The notes beneath the pieces were generated by a model. That model ran no database searches and was not told the origin of the DNA. It saw nothing but the letters and a program-made list of their open reading frames with translations. Shown here piece after piece: positions 36,329 to 44,946 of a stretch of DNA of 64,000 nt (positions are counted from its first letter, which is position 1; each line of letters opens with the position of its first letter). The position numbers and the translations under genes are program-made. Origin of the DNA: Flavobacteriaceae bacterium (lineage in GTDB: Bacteria; Bacteroidota; Bacteroidia; Flavobacteriales; Flavobacteriaceae); NCBI GenBank assembly GCA_027490305.1, contig JAIXYI010000011.1:1-64000 (forward strand), read 5' to 3'.

Positions 36329-36517
36329 ATGATTGCAATGCACCTATTGTTGGGCGAATTCGGGGTCAAGGAAATCCTGCTGATTGTCGTGGTCATCCTG
36401 TTGCTTTTCGGCGGAAAGAAAATTCCGGAACTGATGAAAGGCCTCGGATCCGGCGTAAAGGAATTCAAAAACGCTGCGAAAGACGACAACACCGCTAAAC
36501 AGGAAGAAGCGAAATAA
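36329..36517 (+). CDS. TatA/E family twin-arginine translocase subunit, copy 2
   Basis: A 62-residue TatA paralogue: short N-terminus [15 protein letters not shown], one membrane helix, the [10 protein letters not shown] hinge, an amphipathic helix and a short charged tail. At DNA level the section from the codons for GEFGVKE to NAAKD is nearly identical to copy 1, differing mainly at third codon positions, which points to a tandem duplication. An ATG three codons later (36338) is an equally plausible start. An intrinsic terminator follows. Confidence 0.88.
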   Translation: MIAMHLLLGEFGVKEILLIVVVILLLFGGKKIPELMKGLGSGVKEFKNAAKDDNTAKQEEAK

Positions 36518-36535
36518 CTACTTTCGAAAATATGT

Positions 36536-36561
36536 AAACCGGACGAATGTCCGGTTTTTTT
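36536..36561 (+). terminator. Intrinsic terminator after the tatA pair
   Basis: AAACCGGAC at 36536-36544 pairs perfectly with GTCCGGTTT at 36549-36557 around a GAAT loop, followed by more T. It is the strongest terminator on this side of the islet. Confidence 0.88.
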
Positions 36562-36892
36562 ATTTGCATTTGTAAGTTTGGGGTGAGGTCATGCTCTCCT
36601 TCGTTGATCTGAAGTCAAAGGATTACAACTACGTTCGGCATTATATGATCGGCGTGGTAGTGTGCCGCAAAACTTCATTGCTAAGGCACGTTTGACGATT
36701 TTCAAACTTAACTCCCAGACAGTTTTCCCTTACGTATTAATGTGTGGAAAAAATGTAGTTAACCTTTTTTAATGTAGTGACCAGCGCGTATCGAAATTCA
36801 ATAATTTTGTTTATCCGCATTTCGTTTTTTCAATCCTCACAAATAAACATACATATAACGAGGAGTTAAAAATAAGCCTATAAGCTAATTTA
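36562..36892. other. AT-rich intergenic segment with adjacent hairpins (possible attC-like remnant)
   Basis: No gene is seen in these 331 bases. Two neighbouring hairpins occur: GTGCC (36662-36666) with GGCAC (36685-36689), and GTTTGA (36690-36695) with TCAAAC (36702-36707). They are framed by imperfect inverted arms, CATTATATG at 36639-36647 and CGTATTAATG at 36733-36742. The layout and an ACTACGTTCGGCATTATATG stretch recall cassette-associated recombination repeats of Bacteroidota; this is recall, not a match I could test. A TAATTTTG -7 element at 36802-36809 could drive the downstream operon. Confidence 0.4.
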
Positions 36893-37456
36893 ATGGAAAT
36901 TGTTGATATATTTGTCGTCGAAAAAGGCTCCCTCTACGCTGTAATGTTTGATGGTTTCGATTGCGATGAGTTCGCTTTAGCTTTCAGAAACTGGGGTGAC
37001 ATCGAGTACTTGGAAGACTTTTTTGAAAGTCATAAATATGATCTGTTGTTGGGCGATTACAAAGACATAGCAGTTGAGGAGGCTATTCTAAAAACGGTAG
37101 AAGAATCTTTGAGTTTTGAATCTAAAATTAGAAAAGTTGCTCAAAAAGGAAGTTTTGCCAATAAAACCTCCCTGCAAGATTTGATTTTTTACCCTCTAAA
37201 GAAAAATGACACGAAATATTTATTACAGGAGAGTAAGGCTTACGGATCAAATGAAAAGTCTTGGCTGAGAATCTATGCGGTGAGGATTTCTCCAAATCGA
37301 TATGTTGTATCAGGTAGCGCGATAAAATTACGTGACACAATGCGTGATGCGGAAAACACCAAAAAAGAATTACTAAAATTGGAACTAACCTCAAGATACC
37401 TAAAAGATTTGGGGTATCTTACTGATGACGACTTCGGATACATTGACTTTAAATAA
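36893..37456 (+). CDS. Probable RelE/HigB-like toxin of a three-gene TAC operon
   Basis: A 187-residue protein with AT-rich codon use unlike its neighbours. The N-terminal half (IVDIFVVEKGSLYAVMFDG...) is of unknown fold. The C-terminal part, WLRIYAVRISPNRYVVSGSAIKL then a lysine-rich helix ELLKLELTSRYLKDLGY, has the basic beta-strand pattern of RelE/HigB mRNA interferases. It is followed 18 bases later by an HTH antitoxin-like gene and then a SecB-like gene, the order seen in the mycobacterial HigB-HigA-SecB-like system. I infer a translation-blocking toxin; catalytic residues were not confirmed. Confidence 0.6.
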   Translation: MEIVDIFVVEKGSLYAVMFDGFDCDEFALAFRNWGDIEYLEDFFESHKYDLLLGDYKDIAVEEAILKTVEESLSFESKIRKVAQKGSFANKTSLQDLIFYPLKKNDTKYLLQESKAYGSNEKSWLRIYAVRISPNRYVVSGSAIKLRDTMRDAENTKKELLKLELTSRYLKDLGYLTDDDFGYIDFK

Positions 37457-37474
37457 AATCGAAATTAAGCGGCT

Positions 37475-37945
37475 TTGAAAAAAAATAAGGGGTTTGACGA
37501 TCTGGATTTAAAACCAGCGAGTAAATGGGGGGACGAGAGCGATGTGAGACTCAAGCAAATTAGTCGTCCAAGATATTCTCATTTGATTGCAATTCGAATT
37601 TTACGAACGTTGAGGGATAAGAATTTAAAGCAAAAAGACTTAGCCGATGCTTTAGAGGTTTCCCCTCAAACGGTAAACAAATGGGTAAAAGGTTCTGAGA
37701 ACTTCACGCTGGATACAATCGAAAGGATAGAGTTAGCTTTGGGTGTCAAGTTGGTGCAGGTTTGTCTGTCGGCCGATATTAGTATCTTAAAGTTATCTAA
37801 GACGCTGGTAAACGCAACGGAAATTGATAACATCGAAGGTTCTCTTGCAGTTTCATTTACTAAAAAAGAAACAAAAGTGATTCCGTTAAACGCGGGGTAT
37901 CTTTCGGATATAAATGTTCCAAAATTGAACTATAGTAACTCTTGA
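37475..37945 (+). CDS. HTH antitoxin-like regulator with C-terminal extension
   Basis: A 156-residue protein. A Cro/C1-type helix-turn-helix lies at about residues 39-94, with KQKDLADALEVSPQTVNKWVKG as the DNA-contact region and a hydrophobic SHLIAIRILRTL helix before it. About 60 residues follow (97-156), ending YLSDINVPKLNYSNS. In chaperone-dependent TAC antitoxins such a tail is the chaperone-addiction region, which is the role I infer here. The only possible start in frame is TTG at 37475, as there is no ATG or upstream open codon. It probably represses its own operon. Confidence 0.7.
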   Translation: MKKNKGFDDLDLKPASKWGDESDVRLKQISRPRYSHLIAIRILRTLRDKNLKQKDLADALEVSPQTVNKWVKGSENFTLDTIERIELALGVKLVQVCLSADISILKLSKTLVNATEIDNIEGSLAVSFTKKETKVIPLNAGYLSDINVPKLNYSNS

Positions 37946-37948
37946 GTA

Positions 37949-38380
37949 ATGAATATAGCGCAGAACATATCATTCCGACTACTTAAATTAAATACGGATG
38001 AATTTGCTACTTTCGACTTGGGAAACGACAATGCCAATCCTGATCTTACGATAGATGTATCGTTTTCAGCCGACTTAGACAGGCGTGTGGTATTTTGTAA
38101 AATGGGGTTTAGAATAACAGATTCTACAAAGGTTATACTCGCACTTAAAACCACGTGCTTATTTGAAATAGAGGAAAAGTCTTGGAATATGAATGTTGTG
38201 AAAGAGGAGCATTTTATCATTCCAAAACATATTTTAGAACATTTTTGTGTTATCTCAGTGGGAGCGTCTAGAGGTATTTTGCATACTAAAACGGAAAATA
38301 CTCCATTCAATAAATATATAATTCCCACGCTTAATATAACGCAGCTTATTCACGAAGACGCAGACTTTGTTCGAACGTAG
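37949..38380 (+). CDS. SecB-like chaperone of the TAC operon
   Basis: A 143-residue protein starting 3 bases after the antitoxin stop. Its pattern fits the SecB fold: a first strand ISFRLLKLNTDEFATFDL, long beta strands around DLTIDVSFSADL and ILALKTTCLFEI, then ILEHFCVISVGASRGILHTKT and NTPFNKYIIPTLNITQLI. The last block parallels the SecB segment in which a proline-asparagine turn precedes the final helix. Together with gene order this supports a SecB-like chaperone that stabilises the antitoxin. It is not the housekeeping SecB, because of its context and AT-rich composition. Confidence 0.65.
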   Translation: MNIAQNISFRLLKLNTDEFATFDLGNDNANPDLTIDVSFSADLDRRVVFCKMGFRITDSTKVILALKTTCLFEIEEKSWNMNVVKEEHFIIPKHILEHFCVISVGASRGILHTKTENTPFNKYIIPTLNITQLIHEDADFVRT

Positions 38381-38412
38381 CTATAATATTTTAATGGTAT
38401 TTGTAACTATTA

Positions 38413-38432
38413 GACACCTATCACATGGTGTC
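38413..38432. terminator. Hairpin between the TAC operon and tex
   Basis: GACACC at 38413-38418 pairs with GGTGTC at 38427-38432 around an 8-base loop, 7 bases beyond the tex stop. There is no clear T-run, so terminator function is uncertain. Confidence 0.4.
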
Positions 38433-38439
38433 GTACAAA

Positions 38440-40563
38440 CTATAGCACCATCGTCAACCCAATCCGCTTTCGCGCCTCGTCTACGTCAAGTACTTTGACC
38501 TGCACGTGTTGGTGGAGTTTCACCACTTCATTGACATCCGATACGAAGCCGGCCTTGAGTTGGGAGATGTGCACCAGACCGCTTTCCTTGAGGCCGATAT
38601 CCACAAAACAGCCAAAAGCGGTGATGTTGTTTACAATGCCCGGCAACACCATCCCCGGACGCAGATCGGCTATTGAGCGGATGCTGTCGTCGAAAGAAAA
38701 CACCGCCGCTGCCTGACGTGGGTCGAGGCCCGGTTTCTCCAATTCCTTTACAATATCCTTCAACGCCAAAACACCCACTGTTTCGGTGGCATACTTTTCA
38801 GGCTGTATCTGCGAAATACGGTCTTTCTTTCCGACCAGGTCAGTCACGGAAAGGCCGTGGTCTTTTGCCATCTTTTCCACCACCGCATAGGCTTCCGGAT
38901 GCACGGCCGAATTATCCAATGGGTTGCGCGCACCGCGTATCCGCATAAAGGCCGCACCCTGCTGGAAGGCTTTGTCGCCCAATCGGGGCACTTTTTTCAG
39001 TTGCGCCCGGCTTTCAAACGGGCCGTTCTCGGCGCGGTAAGCCACGATATTCTCGGCCAGCTTCTCTCCTATTCCGCTCACATAACTCAGTAAGTGTTTA
39101 CTGGCCGTGTTGACGTTCACCCCAACCGCGTTCACGCAGCGCATCACCACAGCATCGAGTTCTCCCTTGAGTTTGGATTGGTCGACATCGTGCTGGTACT
39201 GCCCCACTCCTATCGCCTTTGGGTCGATTTTCACCAACTCCGCCAAGGGGTCCGACAGGCGTCGGCCGATGGATACCGCTCCCCGTACCGTAACGTCGTA
39301 GTGCGGAAATTCGTCCCGCGCCACTTTCGAAGCGGAATAGACCGACGCGCCGGCTTCGCTTACCACAAATACCTGCAGCGACTTGTCAAAGGCAATCTTC
39401 TTGATGAACTGCTCGGTCTCGCGCGAGGCGGTTCCGTTGCCGATCGCAATCGCATCAATTTTATAGGCATTGGCCATCGAACGCACTTTCTTCATCGCCA
39501 ATTGCAAATCGGATTGGGGAGGATGCGGAAAAATCGTTTCGTTATACAACAAATCCCCTTTCTCATCGAGGCACACGACCTTGCAGCCGCTGCGGAAACC
39601 GGGGTCGATGCCCATGATGCGTTTCTCGCCCAACGGCGGCGCCAACAACAATTGCGACAGGTTGGTGGCAAACACCTGTATCGAGTGTACATCCGCCCTC
39701 GCCTTTGCCTCCTGCAGGGCTTCGTTGGATATAGCCGGCGCCAGCAGTCGTTTGTAACTGTCGGCGATGGCCTGCTCGAGATGGGGCGTGGTGTCGTTCT
39801 CACTTCGGATGACGATACGCGCCACCAATTCGAAAGCTTCATCGGCATCGACATCCACCTTTGTCCGCACGAAGCCCTCTTTCTCGGCGCGCAGCATCGC
39901 CAGTAAGCGGTGTGCCGGCGCTTTCGATAACGGCTCTGACCAATCGAAATACTGGGTGAATTTCTGGGCGGCTTCCTCGTCTGCCTTCCCCTTTATTACC
40001 TTAGCTGAAAGGGTGGCGGTGCGTTGGAACAGACGGCGCAATTGCCGGCGTACGTGGGTGTTTTCGTTTACCCATTCCGCTACGATGTCGCGCGCACCCT
40101 GCAACGCTTCGTCTTCATTACGGACTTTATCATTAAGGTAACGCGAGGCGAGGAAGTCGACGTCGTCGTTTCGCTGCGCCATCAGGATGCGCGCCAACGG
40201 TTCAAGTCCGTTTTCACGGGCGATGTCGGCGCGGGTTTTCTTTCTTTTTTTATAGGGAAGGTAGAGATCCTCCAGTTCGGTCAGGTCATACGTTCCGCGG
40301 ATCTTTTCACCGAGCTCCGGCGTGAGGGCGCCCTGCTCGGTGATGGCGGCCAGGATAGCTTCCCGTCGCTTTTCCAGCGCTTCAAAAGCAGCGGCCTCTT
40401 TGGCAATTTGTTCGATGGCGACCTCATCCAGGTTACCGGTCTGGTCTTTTCGGTACCGCGCGATAAACGGGATGGTACAGTCTTCAGACAATAAGGAAAG
40501 GGTATTCTCGATTCCTTTTCTCGGAACCGAAACCGATCGGGCGATGTACTCAACAAGCGTCAT
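38440..40563 (-). CDS. tex: Tex family RNA-binding transcription accessory protein
   Basis: A 707-residue protein with the full Tex architecture: an N-terminal helical domain (IPFIARYRKDQTGNLDE), a YqgF/RNase H-like domain (IMGIDPGFRSGCKVV), helix-hairpin-helix repeats (ASKHLLSYVSGIGEKLAENIV) and a C-terminal S1 RNA-binding domain (GIVNNITAFGCFVDIGLKESGLVHISQL, about residues 645-672). Tex binds nucleic acid and helps transcription and translation; the exact role is not fixed. The start is ATG at 40563 (MTLVEYIARSV), two codons inside an open TTG. Confidence 0.94.
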   Translation of the reverse strand: MTLVEYIARSVSVPRKGIENTLSLLSEDCTIPFIARYRKDQTGNLDEVAIEQIAKEAAAFEALEKRREAILAAITEQGALTPELGEKIRGTYDLTELEDLYLPYKKRKKTRADIARENGLEPLARILMAQRNDDVDFLASRYLNDKVRNEDEALQGARDIVAEWVNENTHVRRQLRRLFQRTATLSAKVIKGKADEEAAQKFTQYFDWSEPLSKAPAHRLLAMLRAEKEGFVRTKVDVDADEAFELVARIVIRSENDTTPHLEQAIADSYKRLLAPAISNEALQEAKARADVHSIQVFATNLSQLLLAPPLGEKRIMGIDPGFRSGCKVVCLDEKGDLLYNETIFPHPPQSDLQLAMKKVRSMANAYKIDAIAIGNGTASRETEQFIKKIAFDKSLQVFVVSEAGASVYSASKVARDEFPHYDVTVRGAVSIGRRLSDPLAELVKIDPKAIGVGQYQHDVDQSKLKGELDAVVMRCVNAVGVNVNTASKHLLSYVSGIGEKLAENIVAYRAENGPFESRAQLKKVPRLGDKAFQQGAAFMRIRGARNPLDNSAVHPEAYAVVEKMAKDHGLSVTDLVGKKDRISQIQPEKYATETVGVLALKDIVKELEKPGLDPRQAAAVFSFDDSIRSIADLRPGMVLPGIVNNITAFGCFVDIGLKESGLVHISQLKAGFVSDVNEVVKLHQHVQVKVLDVDEARKRIGLTMVL

Positions 40564-40611
40564 GGGCAACGTATTCAGCGATATAGCGATCTCGGATCTG
40601 GCCGCGTCTTC

Positions 40612-41514
40612 CTATTCCTGGCAGACGATCTCTTTGGGTCCAAATACTCCGAAATCGGGCTGCAAGGTACAATGTGTAATGTAAAAATCGTCGTGCAAAC
40701 GCATTTCTATTGCCGACGCCAGTATCCTGAATTCGGCCACCGTCATATCGTGCTGGCAATCAAGCCGGGCCTCGAAATGGAGTGCGTGGTCGGTGAGCCG
40801 CCAGATGTGTACGTGGTAAAGCCGATGCGGACCGATAATAGGCTGCAAGCGTTCGGTAACCTCTGAAAGGACGATTTCATCGGGTGTAAACTGCATGAGG
40901 ATGCCAACAGAGGCCCGCAACACGTCATACGCCAGATAGACCAGGTAGATGCTGATGGCAAGCGTGATGGCGCCGTCGATCCAAAACCAATGGAAATAGC
41001 GCATCAGGAGTCCGCCCGCGAGCACCGCCACTGACGCCAACGTGTCGGAAAACAAGTGCAGGTAGGCCGACTTCATATTGAGGCTTTGGGAAGCATCTTT
41101 ATGGAGGAGAAGCGTCGACAATCCGTTGAAGACAATACCCGCCAACGACAGCCAGATGACGGCGTCGGGTGCGATGGAAACCGGGGTGATAAAACGGGAA
41201 ATAGCCTCGTATCCCAACAGCAGCGCCACCACGATCAGGGCGGCGGCGTTGAGGAACGCGCTGATGATTTCGGCCCGCTTGTACCCAAACGTACGGCGTT
41301 CGCATGCCGGGCGATGGGACAGCCGGTGCGCGACCAAACTGAATACGAGCGACAACACGTCGCTGAAGTTGTGAAGGGCGTCTGACAGCAGCGAAAGACT
41401 TCCCGACAGCAGGCCACCTATGACCTGTGCCAGGGTAATTACGCTGTTAAGCAGGATGGAAATGACGAGGTTTCGTCCGGTTACAGGGGCAGGATGATGG
41501 TGTCCGTGGCCCAT
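40612..41514 (-). CDS. Cation diffusion facilitator family metal transporter
   Basis: A 300-residue inner-membrane exporter for Zn2+ or a related divalent metal. The His-rich start MGHGHHHP is followed by six membrane helices. The metal-site motifs are SDALHNFSD (HxxxD, helix II) and HLFSDTLAS (HxxxD, helix V), and the cytoplasmic C-terminal domain carries HIWRLTDH. The start is set at 41514 by the His-rich N-terminus; the frame is open 42 bases further. It lies 7 bases downstream of rpiB on the same strand. Confidence 0.9.
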   Translation of the reverse strand: MGHGHHHPAPVTGRNLVISILLNSVITLAQVIGGLLSGSLSLLSDALHNFSDVLSLVFSLVAHRLSHRPACERRTFGYKRAEIISAFLNAAALIVVALLLGYEAISRFITPVSIAPDAVIWLSLAGIVFNGLSTLLLHKDASQSLNMKSAYLHLFSDTLASVAVLAGGLLMRYFHWFWIDGAITLAISIYLVYLAYDVLRASVGILMQFTPDEIVLSEVTERLQPIIGPHRLYHVHIWRLTDHALHFEARLDCQHDMTVAEFRILASAIEMRLHDDFYITHCTLQPDFGVFGPKEIVCQE

Positions 41515-41521
41515 CGTCGAA

Positions 41522-41953
41522 TCAGGAACAGGCGATCTTCGCGACCCGGCCGGCATGGCGCCCGCCTTCGAACTCGGTTCTGAGGAACGCCTCCACCATC
41601 TCTACACATTGTGTGACCGATGTGAAGCGCGCCGGAAGGGCGATGATGTTCGCATCGTTGTGTTGCCGCGCCAGGATGGCAATCTCTTTCATCCAGCACA
41701 AAGCGGCCCGCACGCCCTGGTGTTTGTTGGCCGTCATGGCGATGCCGTTTCCGCTTCCGCAGATGACGACACCAAACTGCGCCCGGCCACTTTCTACATC
41801 CAGTGCCACCGGATGGCCGAAGTCGGGATAGTCGACACTGTCGGAGGTATCTGTACCGTGATTGAGGAGGGTGTGGCCTGCTTTTTCGAGAGCGGCGACT
41901 AGGGCTTTTTTGTAGTCAGGACCGGCGTGGTCATTGCCAATGGAAAGGATCAT
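41522..41953 (-). CDS. rpiB: Ribose-5-phosphate isomerase B
   Basis: Interconverts ribose-5-phosphate and ribulose-5-phosphate in the pentose phosphate pathway. The 143-residue length fits the RpiB family. Visible motifs are SIGNDHAGPDYK at the N-terminus, the catalytic CGSGNGIAMTANK with Cys65, VRAALCW and HNDANIIALPAR. The start is ATG at 41953; a longer open frame extends into the intergenic region but is not family sequence. It borders the large gene-free gap. Confidence 0.94.
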   Translation of the reverse strand: MILSIGNDHAGPDYKKALVAALEKAGHTLLNHGTDTSDSVDYPDFGHPVALDVESGRAQFGVVICGSGNGIAMTANKHQGVRAALCWMKEIAILARQHNDANIIALPARFTSVTQCVEMVEAFLRTEFEGGRHAGRVAKIACS

Positions 41954-42650
41954 TTTAGGAGTGTTGTGTGCATACAAAAGTACGGATATTGACGCATTCA
42001 CGCGCGTAAAACGGTGTAATTTAACCACTCCCGAAAATGCAAAGAAATCATTGAAGGGATAATAGAAATGCAAGGTGTTTGTTAAAATAATACGTTTGTT
42101 AATAGAAAAACGTAAAACACTGAAAACCAGTAGTACGTTAATCAACACAATCGGTGGATAACTTCTCAATGAAAAAAGGTAAGTTTTTCTTGGTGGTGTT
42201 TCCTTTTTTCGCATACCAAAACGGCATCCGGAAAAGCAAATGTTTTTGTCGGTTTTTATGGTTTAGTTATGAGTGGTTTTTCACCGCTTATCAACAGCTT
42301 TTGAAAGGGTGTTTTTTCGACAAAAGCAGGCTGTTTATAACTATCAACAGTTGTCGATAACCTTTTACTTTTGCTTCATTTTTAGGAGATTGCCCTTGTA
42401 TATCCATGTTAGCAAATTGTTATAAAAAGGTAAATCGAGGGTTACAAGCCATCCGGAAAAAATTTATTGCGGCTATTCACACCCTATTATCATCATCAAA
42501 ATTCAAATTTTAAATTTCCCTTTTTCTTTTGTTGTTTTTAAAATGTGTTGAAAACCTTTCGTTGGTTTGGCACCGGCTTTTGAATTAAACAGGTGACCGT
42601 GAAGCCGCTGTCGGGGTTATTTCGTACTTTCACTGGGTTAAATAGAAATA
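41954..42650. other. Gene-free AT-rich gap with DnaA-box-like motifs (candidate oriC)
   Basis: No convincing gene lies in these 697 bases between divergent rpiB and rnr. DnaA-box-like 9-mers, compared with TTATCCACA, are GGTGGATAA at 42153-42161 (minus-strand orientation, one mismatch), TTATCAACA at 42288-42296 (one mismatch), CTATCAACA at 42341-42349 (two mismatches) and TGTCGATAA at 42352-42360 (one mismatch, minus strand); the last two are back to back. A strongly AT-rich stretch, roughly 42455-42545, follows. Gene orientation switches here from mainly leftward to mainly rightward. Read together with the parS-like sites at 56-58 kb, a replication origin is plausible but unproven. Confidence 0.45.
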
Positions 42651-44879
42651 ATGCGAAAAAAGAGTAAAAAGCTTGGCGTCAAGCAGAAGGATTTCACCGA
42701 AAAGATACTGAAGATCCTGTCAAAGCACGCCAACAAGGAATTCAATTACAAACAGATCGCGGCACGCCTGGAAGTAGATGACACACAGAGCCGCAACCAG
42801 ATTATCAAAGATTTAAAACTACTGGCTTCCAAGAAAAAGATAGACGAAACCGAACCTGGGAAATTCGTCATGAAGTCAGACGGCAAACACTATCACGAAG
42901 GTATCATCGATATGACCAGCCGTCGCACGGCCTACTTCGTCTGCCCTGATTTCGACGACGATGTATTCATCCCGACCAACAACCTCAACAAAGCACTCGA
43001 CAAAGACCGCGTAAAAGTGTACGTCTACAACAAACGAACCGGCCGTCGTGCAGAAGGAGAAGTCGTAGAGATCATCGAACGCGCCAAGACCGAGTTCGTG
43101 GGTGTGATCGATATCCAGAAGAACTTTGCGTTTGTCAGCACCGCCAACGCTAAAATGTATACCGATATCTTCATCCCGAAAGACAAAATCGGTGCTGCCC
43201 AACAGGGCGATGTCGTGTTGGTGCGTATCGACGACTGGCCGCAGAAGGCCGACAGTCCGTTTGGCGAGGTGCTGAAAGTACTAGGTAAGCCGGGTGAACA
43301 CAACACGGAAATGCATGCGATTCTGGCGGAGTACGGACTACCCTCCGACTTTCCTATAGAAGTAGAAGCCTTCGCACAGAAGCTCGATACCTCCATCCAC
43401 GCCAGTGAAATCGCCAACCGACGCGACATGCGACAAACGCTGACGTTTACGATCGACCCAAAAGATGCCAAGGATTTCGACGACGCATTGTCGTTTGAAA
43501 AACTACCCAACGGGAATTTCGAAATCGGTATCCACATCGCCGACGTATCCTATTACCTCGAAGAAGGAACCGTACTCGACGATGAGGCCTACCAACGGGC
43601 AACGTCGGTCTACCTGGTTGACCGCGTGGTTCCGATGCTGCCGGAAGTACTGAGCAATTTTGCCTGTTCCCTCCGACCACACGAAGAGAAATATACGTTT
43701 TCGGCTGTGTTCGAGATAAGTCCGGCCGCGCAGGTCATCAACCAATGGTTTGGCCGTACGGTGATTTATTCCGACCAGCGTTTTTCCTATGAGGAAGCGC
43801 AGCACATCATCGAAACGAAAGGTGCGACCATCCCGGAAGAAGTATCCCTTACCGGATCGGCCTATGAAGTGCCGGCCGAGTTGCAGGAAGCCGTCCTCAA
43901 ACTCGACGAACTCGCCAAGATATTGCGACGCGTCCGGATGAAGAATGGTGCCATTTCGTTCGATAAAGTGGAAGTGAAATTCCAGTTGAATGAAAACGAC
44001 GAGCCTACGGGTGTGTATTTCAAAGTCGCCAAAGACTCGAACCACCTTATCGAAGAGTTCATGCTATTGGCCAACCGAAAGGTAGCGGAGTTCATAGGCA
44101 AGCAGAAGAAAACGTTCGTTTACCGGATCCACGACGAGCCGGATGAAACCAAACTCCTCAATTTCCAAACGGTGATTGCGAAGTTCGGATACAAAATCGA
44201 CTTCCGTTCAAAGAAACACATTTCGACGTCGCTTAATGAAATCCTGATGGAAGCCAATGGACGTAAAGAGCAGAATTTGGTCGATACGTTGGCGATACGC
44301 AGTATGAGTAAGGCGAAGTATTCGACCGATAATATTGGCCACTACGGACTCGCGTTTGATTATTACAGCCACTTCACCTCTCCTATCCGACGGTATCCCG
44401 ACGTGATGGTGCACCGCTTGCTGCAGCACTACCTCGACGGTGGTAAGTCAGCCGATGCCGATTTATACGAAGACCGTTGCGAGCACGCGTCGAGCATGGA
44501 AGTGCTGGCGACGAATGCCGAGCGCGACAGTGTGAAGTATATGCAGGTCAAGTATATGCTCGACCATCAAGACCAGGAGTTCCTCGGTGTCATTTCAGGG
44601 GTGACCGAATGGGGTATTTATGTGGAAGTGATGGAAAACAAATGCGAGGGTATGTGCCGCATCCGGGAAATCCGCGATGATTACTACACCTTTGACGAAC
44701 GCCAGTATGCATTGGTGGGTGCCGTTTCCGGAAAAATCCTGCAGTTGGGCGATGAAGTCTACATCAAGGTGAAGCATGCTGATTTGGTCAAGAAACAACT
44801 TGATTTCACCTTCCTGCGTCGCAAAGACGAACCCGAGGCAGAACCCGAGAAGCCGAAAACATCACGCCGTAGACGTTAA
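42651..44879 (+). CDS. rnr: Ribonuclease R
   Basis: A 742-residue 3'-5' exoribonuclease that degrades structured RNA. Domains in order: an N-terminal basic and winged-helix-like part, cold-shock domains near residues 80-220, the RNB catalytic domain with the metal-binding DPKDAKDFDDALS (residues about 267-279), and a C-terminal S1 domain (FLGVISGVTEWGIYVEV, about residues 643-659) ending in a lysine/arginine-rich tail. The length matches RNase R rather than RNase II. It is the first rightward gene after the AT-rich gap. Confidence 0.95.
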   Translation: MRKKSKKLGVKQKDFTEKILKILSKHANKEFNYKQIAARLEVDDTQSRNQIIKDLKLLASKKKIDETEPGKFVMKSDGKHYHEGIIDMTSRRTAYFVCPDFDDDVFIPTNNLNKALDKDRVKVYVYNKRTGRRAEGEVVEIIERAKTEFVGVIDIQKNFAFVSTANAKMYTDIFIPKDKIGAAQQGDVVLVRIDDWPQKADSPFGEVLKVLGKPGEHNTEMHAILAEYGLPSDFPIEVEAFAQKLDTSIHASEIANRRDMRQTLTFTIDPKDAKDFDDALSFEKLPNGNFEIGIHIADVSYYLEEGTVLDDEAYQRATSVYLVDRVVPMLPEVLSNFACSLRPHEEKYTFSAVFEISPAAQVINQWFGRTVIYSDQRFSYEEAQHIIETKGATIPEEVSLTGSAYEVPAELQEAVLKLDELAKILRRVRMKNGAISFDKVEVKFQLNENDEPTGVYFKVAKDSNHLIEEFMLLANRKVAEFIGKQKKTFVYRIHDEPDETKLLNFQTVIAKFGYKIDFRSKKHISTSLNEILMEANGRKEQNLVDTLAIRSMSKAKYSTDNIGHYGLAFDYYSHFTSPIRRYPDVMVHRLLQHYLDGGKSADADLYEDRCEHASSMEVLATNAERDSVKYMQVKYMLDHQDQEFLGVISGVTEWGIYVEVMENKCEGMCRIREIRDDYYTFDERQYALVGAVSGKILQLGDEVYIKVKHADLVKKQLDFTFLRRKDEPEAEPEKPKTSRRRR

Positions 44880-44946
44880 ATCATGATAATTTTTGGTACA
44901 GGTGCAACGTTTTGATACAAAATGGCGTCTTTGGCCAAAAGAACAT

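Noticed and set aside
39094..39906. 270-codon plus-strand frame opposite tex
   Set aside because: It is antisense to the clearly recognised tex gene, is His/Arg-rich, and is typical of a shadow frame in GC-rich coding DNA.
42154..42360. 68-codon open frame in the rpiB-rnr gap
   Set aside because: Its composition is Phe/Lys-rich low complexity, it resembles no family, and it covers the DnaA-box-like sites; I treat the gap as non-coding.
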